Source: Chloroflexota bacterium (GTDB lineage: Bacteria > Chloroflexota > Anaerolineae > Aggregatilineales > Phototrophicaceae). Taken from it: DNA of 64,000 nucleotides. Shown here one piece after another: positions 59,569 through 64,000 of the stretch (positions are counted from its first letter, which is position 1; the number at the start of each line of letters is the position of its first letter). The stretch spans positions 685,666 through 749,665 of the forward strand of contig JACRPS010000003.1 of NCBI GenBank assembly GCA_016223085.1. The letters are read 5' to 3'. A model generated the notes under the pieces. The model searched no databases and was not told the DNA's origin. It saw only the letters and a program-made list of their open reading frames with translations. The position numbers and the translations under genes are program-made.

Positions 59569-60174
59569 ATGGCCGAACAGAACTATTCAATCGAGCGCGA
59601 CCTGAAGGAAGCGCAGGTGATGGTTGAAGCTCTCGTGCCGTATGTCTATCAGGACGAACTGTACACGCTTCTGGGGGGCAACATGCCCAGTCTGACGTTA
59701 GGTGCGGTATTGCTGCGGCTGCGGCGGCTGCGCGCGCTGCACGGTCGGATGACCGCAGCCCAGGCCGAACAGTTCCAGCAGCTTGAGGCCAAACACGAAG
59801 CCATCCGCAAGGAATGGCTGACCCATTACAACAAAAAGCTGCTTCGGGAAGCCGAAGCGCGTCTGGGGAATCTGCTCGCTTATTTTAAGGAATGTGAGGA
59901 CGAGCCGCAGACCTGCGCCAATGCCTATCTGCCGGAAGCCCTGCGCCGGACGATTATCCAGGAGGCGGTGGACGAACTGCCCGATCAGGAAGTCCAGGCG
60001 ACCGGCCTGCGGGAAAAGGTTACCAAATCGGATGCGCGCCTGCGCCGCTACGTCCGCCCGACTGATTTTATCTGGGACCAGGTGCTGAAACCGGCCTACC
60101 CGGAAAAAACATACTGGTGGCTGTACAACCGTCCGCCGCAGCCTGACGACATCGAGGATAACGACGAGGAGTAG
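59569..60174 (+). CDS. Conserved-type helical protein of unknown function
   Basis: A 201-residue, highly charged soluble protein. The N-terminal half is helical (IERDLKEAQVMVEALVPYVY, LRLRRLRALHGRMTAAQAEQ), and the C-terminal part contains RPTDFIWDQVLKPAYPEKTYWWLY and an acidic tail. I do not recognise the family. A well-placed GAAAGG-like site precedes the ATG. The next gene follows three bases later. Confidence 0.75.
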   Translation: MAEQNYSIERDLKEAQVMVEALVPYVYQDELYTLLGGNMPSLTLGAVLLRLRRLRALHGRMTAAQAEQFQQLEAKHEAIRKEWLTHYNKKLLREAEARLGNLLAYFKECEDEPQTCANAYLPEALRRTIIQEAVDELPDQEVQATGLREKVTKSDARLRRYVRPTDFIWDQVLKPAYPEKTYWWLYNRPPQPDDIEDNDEE

Positions 60175-60177
60175 TGC

Positions 60178-62193
60178 GTGGGGGTGCGGCTGCCGGCTGT
60201 AGGGACGAGGCGTGCCTTGTCCCTGCGGTGGACATTTCCGCTGGTGGCGTTGGCGCTGCTGGCGGCGTTTGGGCTAATGACGGCGGGGCTTCAGCGCGAA
60301 AGCCTGTGGACAGATGAGGCATGGTCGGCTTGGGCGGTGCGGTCCCCCAATCTGGCCGTTACGCTGGAACGGATACGCGGCGATGTTCACCCGCCGCTGT
60401 ATTTTCTCCTGCTGGATGGATGGACGTGGCTCGCCGGCGACTCGGTTTTCGCGCTGCGCCTGCCATCGGCGCTGGCAGCGCTGGTCGGGCTGGCGGCGAC
60501 TTACGCCCTCGGCGTGCGCCTGTATGACCGGACAACCGGGCTGACGGCGCTCATCCTGCTGGCGACGGCCAGTTTTTTTATCTATTACGCCCGCGAAGCG
60601 CGGATGTACAGCCTGCTGCTGGCGCTGGCGGCGCTGACGACCCGGTTTTACCTGCGCTGGCGCTGCCGCCCGACGCTGCGGCGGTCGCTGATCTATGCGG
60701 CTTCGCTGGCCGCGCTGCTGTACACCCACTACGCTGGCGCGCTCATCTTGCTGACGCATCTGCTGCTGGCAAGCTATCAGGCAAACAGTCGTACTTCATT
60801 GACCTCTTTCACTCCCCTGCTCACCGGGGACAGTCGTCCCCATTCGAGTTCCCCTCTCCCCCGCATCCATGAGAGCCGAACTTTGATCGTTCCGCCTCCT
60901 GTCCCCTCCCCGAATTCGGGGAGGGTTAGGGAGGGGTTAAGCAGAACCTTTTTGCCTGATGCTGCGCCGTTCGCGCTGGCGCTCCTGCTGTTTGTGCCCT
61001 GGCTGCCGGCCTTCCTGGCCCAGATGCGTGCCAACCCAAATGGGCCGCTGGCCGTTCCCGTGCCAACCGCTTGGGGCACGGTCGCCACGCTGGTGCTGAT
61101 CCTCACCAGCAGCGCGGGCTGGCTGTTCCTCGTGCCATTTGCAGTGGCGCTGATTGCTGTAGGGGTGAGGCGCATCTCGCCCCTGCGGTCACCGCTGCTG
61201 CTGCTCCTGCTGTGGCTGCTGCTGACGCCGGTGATGCTGCTGGCGCTCAATGCCTGGGTCGCGCCGGTCTACCAGGTACGTTATACGATTGCGATTCTGC
61301 CTGCCGGGGCGCTGCTGCTGGCGGGGGCGCTGCGGCGCATCTGGATGTCGCTGGTAGGGACACGAGTTATCGTGTCCCTACTGCTGCTGGCGCTGGTGTA
61401 CGTGCAGCTTGTGGCTTACCCGGTCCTGTGGCCGGGCAAGCCGCCCTGGGAAGCGGCGCTGCGCCAGGTCATTGCGGAGCGCGACCCGCTGGAGCCGATC
61501 ATCACCGATTTTGCGCCCTACAGTCCGGCAGGGTACTACGACCGAACGCTGTACGTCCGGCGTGGTGTGGCACTTGACCTGTCATGGCGGGAGCATCATG
61601 CTGGCGAACTGCGGGCGCTGGTAGACCGGCTGCGGCGCGCACCGTCAGTATGGGTGGCGCTGCCCACCAACACGGCCAGAGCCTGGCACATCGCCGCGCT
61701 GCTGGACGAAACGCACGGCGCGGGCTACCGTTCCGGCCTTGCCAACCTGATCTTTTACCGCTTCGACCGCGACCACCCTGGCGACCTGCGCTTTCACTTC
61801 GGCTGCCTGCTGCGTTATGAACAGGGCGAGGGGGCAAATATCGAATTGAACGTAACCCCCGGCGCGGACGTGTGTTCCGATTATACGTTTACAGCGTTAG
61901 CGCCGCTGGACAGCCAGTATTCGGCGGGGCTGCACGTGGTGGACATCACCGGCAGCCAGTCAATCACGCAGGTTGACGCCGGATTGGGGATACATGACAC
62001 GGGTGAAACCATACATTTTTCACCCTGCCTCACTATTCCAGCCGGTACGGCGCCGGGGTATTATCATCTGGAACTGTCGGTTTATCGTTGGGCTACCGGG
62101 GAACGCCTGCCCGTGATGGAGGCTGGCGCGGGCCAGGCGGTCAACTGGGGCGACGTGATGCGGCTGGCGGCAGTGACCGTCGTCGCTGAGTAG
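60178..62193 (+). CDS. Membrane glycosyltransferase (GT39/ArnT-like), paralogue 2, with in-frame repeats
   Basis: A 671-residue GT-C enzyme related to that at 30814. The first outside loop has LWTDEAWSAW, followed by RGDVHPPLYFLLLDGWTWLA, which carries the usual His. About 10-12 membrane helices are followed by a soluble C-terminal beta domain (SAGLHVVDITG, YYHLELSVYRWATGERLP) shared with the paralogue. GTG 60178 has AGGAG seven bases upstream. Repeat sequence is translated at four places: 60199-60226, about 60830-60945, 61159-61186 and 61354-61381. The second adds about 50 hydrophilic residues absent from the paralogue. Confidence 0.8.
   Translation: MGVRLPAVGTRRALSLRWTFPLVALALLAAFGLMTAGLQRESLWTDEAWSAWAVRSPNLAVTLERIRGDVHPPLYFLLLDGWTWLAGDSVFALRLPSALAALVGLAATYALGVRLYDRTTGLTALILLATASFFIYYAREARMYSLLLALAALTTRFYLRWRCRPTLRRSLIYAASLAALLYTHYAGALILLTHLLLASYQANSRTSLTSFTPLLTGDSRPHSSSPLPRIHESRTLIVPPPVPSPNSGRVREGLSRTFLPDAAPFALALLLFVPWLPAFLAQMRANPNGPLAVPVPTAWGTVATLVLILTSSAGWLFLVPFAVALIAVGVRRISPLRSPLLLLLLWLLLTPVMLLALNAWVAPVYQVRYTIAILPAGALLLAGALRRIWMSLVGTRVIVSLLLLALVYVQLVAYPVLWPGKPPWEAALRQVIAERDPLEPIITDFAPYSPAGYYDRTLYVRRGVALDLSWREHHAGELRALVDRLRRAPSVWVALPTNTARAWHIAALLDETHGAGYRSGLANLIFYRFDRDHPGDLRFHFGCLLRYEQGEGANIELNVTPGADVCSDYTFTALAPLDSQYSAGLHVVDITGSQSITQVDAGLGIHDTGETIHFSPCLTIPAGTAPGYYHLELSVYRWATGERLPVMEAGAGQAVNWGDVMRLAAVTVVAE
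60199..60226. repeat. GTAGGG palindrome within the coding frame (N-terminus)
   Basis: Arms GTAGGGACGAGGC and GCCTTGTCCCTGC (two mismatches), translated as part of the N-terminus (VGTRRALSLR). Confidence 0.6.
60830..60945. repeat. Repeat-like insertion within the coding frame
   Basis: GGGGACAGTCGTCCCC, then CCCTCCCCGAATTCGGGGAG and a run of GGGAGGGG-type sequence, translated as a Pro/Ser/Arg-rich stretch between two membrane segments. The paralogue at 30814 has only a short loop here. Confidence 0.55.
61159..61186. repeat. Decayed GTAGGG palindrome within the coding frame
   Basis: Arms GTAGGGGTGAG and CTCGCCCCTGC, translated in frame as VGVRRISPLR. Confidence 0.55.
61354..61381. repeat. Perfect GTAGGG palindrome within the coding frame
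   Basis: Perfect 12-base arms GTAGGGACACGA and TCGTGTCCCTAC with a GTTA loop, translated in frame as VGTRVIVSLL inside or beside a membrane helix. Confidence 0.75.
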
Positions 62194-62204
62194 GAGGCAG
62201 CTTG

Positions 62205-63215
62205 ATGATCGAACATCGAACCGACGTGCTGATCGTCGGTGGGGGGATAGCGGGACTGCTGGCGACGCGGGTGCTGCGCGAGCGCGGCGTGCCGGTGATG
62301 ATGGCGGACAAGGCGGTGCGGGTCGGCGGACGGCTGGCGACGCGGCGTATCGGGCCGGGGCGCGGCGATCATGGCGCGCAGTTTTTTACGGTGCGCTCGC
62401 GGGAATTTGGCGCGCTGGTAGAGGAATGGATCGCCGCCGGCCTGGTTTACGAGTGGGCGCGTGGCTTTAGCGATGGCTCGCTCCGCACCAATTCGTTTGA
62501 TGGCTATCCACGTTACGCCGTGCGCGGCGGCATGAACAATCTGGCGCAGCACCTGGCGGAGCAGCTTCAGCCTGGGGTGCGGATTGAGTCCAGTGCCAGG
62601 GTGCGGTCGGTGGTGCCGCTGGCGGACGGCTGGCAGACCACCACCGAAGACCAGCAGGTGTTTTTCAGCCGGGCGGTGGGGCTGACGCCGCCGGTGCCGC
62701 AGTCGCTGGCGCTGCTGAACCGCGACCTGCTGACCGAGGCCGACCGTGAGATTCTGACGCCGATGGACTACGAGCCATGCCTGACGGGTATCTTTTGGGT
62801 GGATGGCCGCGTGGACTTCCCCGAACCGGGCGCGGTGCAGCAGCCGGACGCGCCGGTATCCTGGATTGCCGATAACCAGCGCAAGGGGATTTCGCCGGAA
62901 GCAGTTGTGGTCACGGTGCAGGCCTCGCCGGAATTCAGCCGCCAGCTCCGTGACCTGCCGGAAACATCTGCCATTCAGGCGTTAAAACTGGCAATCGAGC
63001 CGTATCTGGTTGGGCAGGCCGTGATTAAGGAAGGTCAGCTCAAGGCGTGGCGCTACGCGCTGCCGAAGCTCATCTATCCCGAACGTTACCTGCTGGCGCA
63101 GGGGCTGCCGCCGCTGGTCTTTGCCGGGGATGCCTTTGGCGGCCCGCGCGTGGAAGGTGCGGCGCTGTCCGGTCTGGCCGCCGGTAACGTGCTGGCCGCC
63201 TGTCTCGGAAAATAA
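62205..63215 (+). CDS. FAD-dependent oxidoreductase (renalase-like)
   Basis: A 336-residue flavoprotein of the amine-oxidase/renalase group. The dinucleotide motif is VLIVGGGIAGLLATRVLRE, followed by RVGGRLATRRIG and DHGAQFFTVRS, and the C-terminal FAD segment is FAGDAFGGPRVEGAALSGLA. Bacterial renalases oxidise wrongly reduced NAD(P)H isomers; that role is likely but not proven. AGGAGG before the ATG at 62205 is a strong site, and the gene begins 11 bases after the glycosyltransferase stop. Confidence 0.87.
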   Translation: MIEHRTDVLIVGGGIAGLLATRVLRERGVPVMMADKAVRVGGRLATRRIGPGRGDHGAQFFTVRSREFGALVEEWIAAGLVYEWARGFSDGSLRTNSFDGYPRYAVRGGMNNLAQHLAEQLQPGVRIESSARVRSVVPLADGWQTTTEDQQVFFSRAVGLTPPVPQSLALLNRDLLTEADREILTPMDYEPCLTGIFWVDGRVDFPEPGAVQQPDAPVSWIADNQRKGISPEAVVVTVQASPEFSRQLRDLPETSAIQALKLAIEPYLVGQAVIKEGQLKAWRYALPKLIYPERYLLAQGLPPLVFAGDAFGGPRVEGAALSGLAAGNVLAACLGK

Positions 63216-63226
63216 TCGGATTATCT

Positions 63227-63269
63227 GCCAGGCACGCCAGGAAAGGAGGTATCTCCCGGCGTGCCTGGC
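63227..63269. terminator. GCCAGGCACGCC inverted repeat
   Basis: Perfect 12-base arms GCCAGGCACGCC (63227-63238) and GGCGTGCCTGGC (63258-63269), 12 bases after the stop of the flavoprotein. There is no T-tract, so it may be a repeat rather than a terminator. Confidence 0.45.
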
Positions 63270-63310
63270 GACTTGGCGGTTCAAAAAGATTTCATCAAAG
63301 GTCGGTGATT

Positions 63311-64000
63311 ATGAGCGTGGTTTCATTTGGCGAGCTGTTGATTGATTTTGTCGCCCAGCAGCACGGTGTCAGCGTGGGGGAGGCGTTCAGCTTCCAGAAA
63401 GCGCCCGGCGGCGCACCGGCCAATGTGGCGGTCGCGGTGTCGCGCCTGGGGCACGACAGCGCCTTTCTCGGCCAGGTGGGGGATGACCCGTTCGGGCATT
63501 ATCTGGCAGAAGTGCTACAAGCCGAGGGTGTGGATACCGGCGGCCTGCGCTTTTCGACGGTCGCGCGGACGATGCTGGCGTTTGTGTCGCTAACGGCGGA
63601 AGGCGAACGCAGCTTTGTGTTTTACCGCCATCCCAGCGCCGATATGCTGCTGCGCCCGGATGACGTGGCACTGGGCGTGCTGGACGGAAAGCGTATCTTC
63701 CACTACGGCTCGATCACCATGATCTCGGAGCCGAGTCGTTCGGCAACACTCGCCGCGTTACAGGCGGCGCAGGCGCGCGGGCTGCTCATCTCCTACGACC
63801 CGAATCTGCGCCTGTCGCTGTGGCCGGATGCCGACGCCGCCCGCGCCGGGATGCTGGCCGGGCTGGAGTACGCGCACATCCTGAAAATCAGCGACGATGA
63901 ACTGGAATTCCTGACCGGTGGGCGCGATGTCACGCCGTTGTGGCGATCCCAGACGCAGGTGATTACGGTGACGCAGGGCGCGCGTGGCGCGGTGGCCTAC
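63311..64000 (+). CDS. PfkB-family carbohydrate kinase, 3' end outside window
   Basis: The first 230 residues of a ribokinase-like sugar kinase, probably a fructokinase. It begins VVSFGELLIDFVAQQ, then KAPGGAPANVAVAVSRLG (the first PfkB signature), GQVGDDPFGHYLAEVLQAEG, and later ISYDPNLRLSLWPDAD. The second signature, with the catalytic Asp, would lie just beyond the window edge. ATG 63311 follows an AAAGG-type site. Physiological sugar not determined. Confidence 0.88.
   Translation, partial: MSVVSFGELLIDFVAQQHGVSVGEAFSFQKAPGGAPANVAVAVSRLGHDSAFLGQVGDDPFGHYLAEVLQAEGVDTGGLRFSTVARTMLAFVSLTAEGERSFVFYRHPSADMLLRPDDVALGVLDGKRIFHYGSITMISEPSRSATLAALQAAQARGLLISYDPNLRLSLWPDADAARAGMLAGLEYAHILKISDDELEFLTGGRDVTPLWRSQTQVITVTQGARGAVAY

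Noticed and set aside
1-64000. tRNA or rRNA genes
   Set aside because: No cloverleaf with a GTTCGANTC arm or rRNA signature was recognised by eye. A covariance-model scan would settle it.

Overview
The window looks like chromosomal DNA of an uncultured-type Chloroflexota bacterium, probably of the Anaerolineae lineage. It is GC-rich and densely packed with mostly short operons on both strands. Typical signs are TIR-domain proteins with one membrane span and Thr/Pro-rich tails, secreted WD40 proteins, proteins with repeated GFG(K/R)VW modules, LiaF-like GTGG-repeat proteins, and short palindromic repeats in nearly every intergenic gap. I saw no rRNA, tRNA, CRISPR array, phage or recognisable transposase gene. 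The assignment rests on gene style, not on a phylogenetic marker.

Layout. 1-5145: end of a GFG(K/R)VW-module protein, a GT4 glycosyltransferase, an ECF sigma factor with a zinc-finger anti-sigma protein, and an exonuclease-endonuclease-phosphatase (EEP) membrane protein. 5322-13521 (minus strand): a receiver/roadblock-like regulator, a second ECF sigma factor, an MFS exporter and a large class A penicillin-binding protein. 13851-17580: an F420-type oxidoreductase-like protein, a TPR protein and two tandem EEP paralogues. 17767-24916: a lipoprotein, a metallophosphoesterase, and two TIR-transmembrane receptors flanking a secreted WD40 protein; the second receptor ends in an SH3-like plus LecA-like lectin region. 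25155-26120: two paralogous 83-residue proteins followed by a frameshifted HNH endonuclease, in a less GC-rich stretch. 27050-38267: radical SAM enzyme, tandem SLATT/DUF4231 protein, the agmatine pathway pair (N-carbamoylputrescine amidase and agmatine deiminase), a membrane glycosyltransferase, aldehyde dehydrogenase, nucleoside hydrolase, SUMF1-like protein and AcpS. 38489-45376: a second aldehyde dehydrogenase, a receiver protein, and the cysK-cysE operon. 45808-50172: TPR protein, DUF3124 lipoprotein and a LiaF-like trio. 50532-64000: CoaE fused to a GNAT-like domain, SRPBCC, HAD, PPOX plus WYL regulator, a J-domain protein, an EamA transporter, LspA, a second membrane glycosyltransferase carrying repeats inside its reading frame, a renalase-like flavoprotein and a truncated PfkB sugar kinase.

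The most striking item is upstream of cysK-cysE (minus strand, 44082-44274). A sigma70-like promoter is followed at once by a 29-codon open frame with seven Cys codons, five of them clustered. After it come RNA segments that can form three mutually exclusive structures (44181-44189 with 44165-44173; 44153-44166 with 44110-44124; and an intrinsic terminator at 44093-44118). This is the layout of a ribosome-mediated cysteine attenuator controlling cysteine synthesis. No such ORF or structure would appear in routine annotation.

A second theme is repeats: two MITE-like elements (families A and B), many GTAGGG-armed palindromes whose stems differ but stay self-complementary, and a separate group of hairpins that keep a TTCCA/TGGAA loop. 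Some lie in frame inside the glycosyltransferase at 60178-62193.
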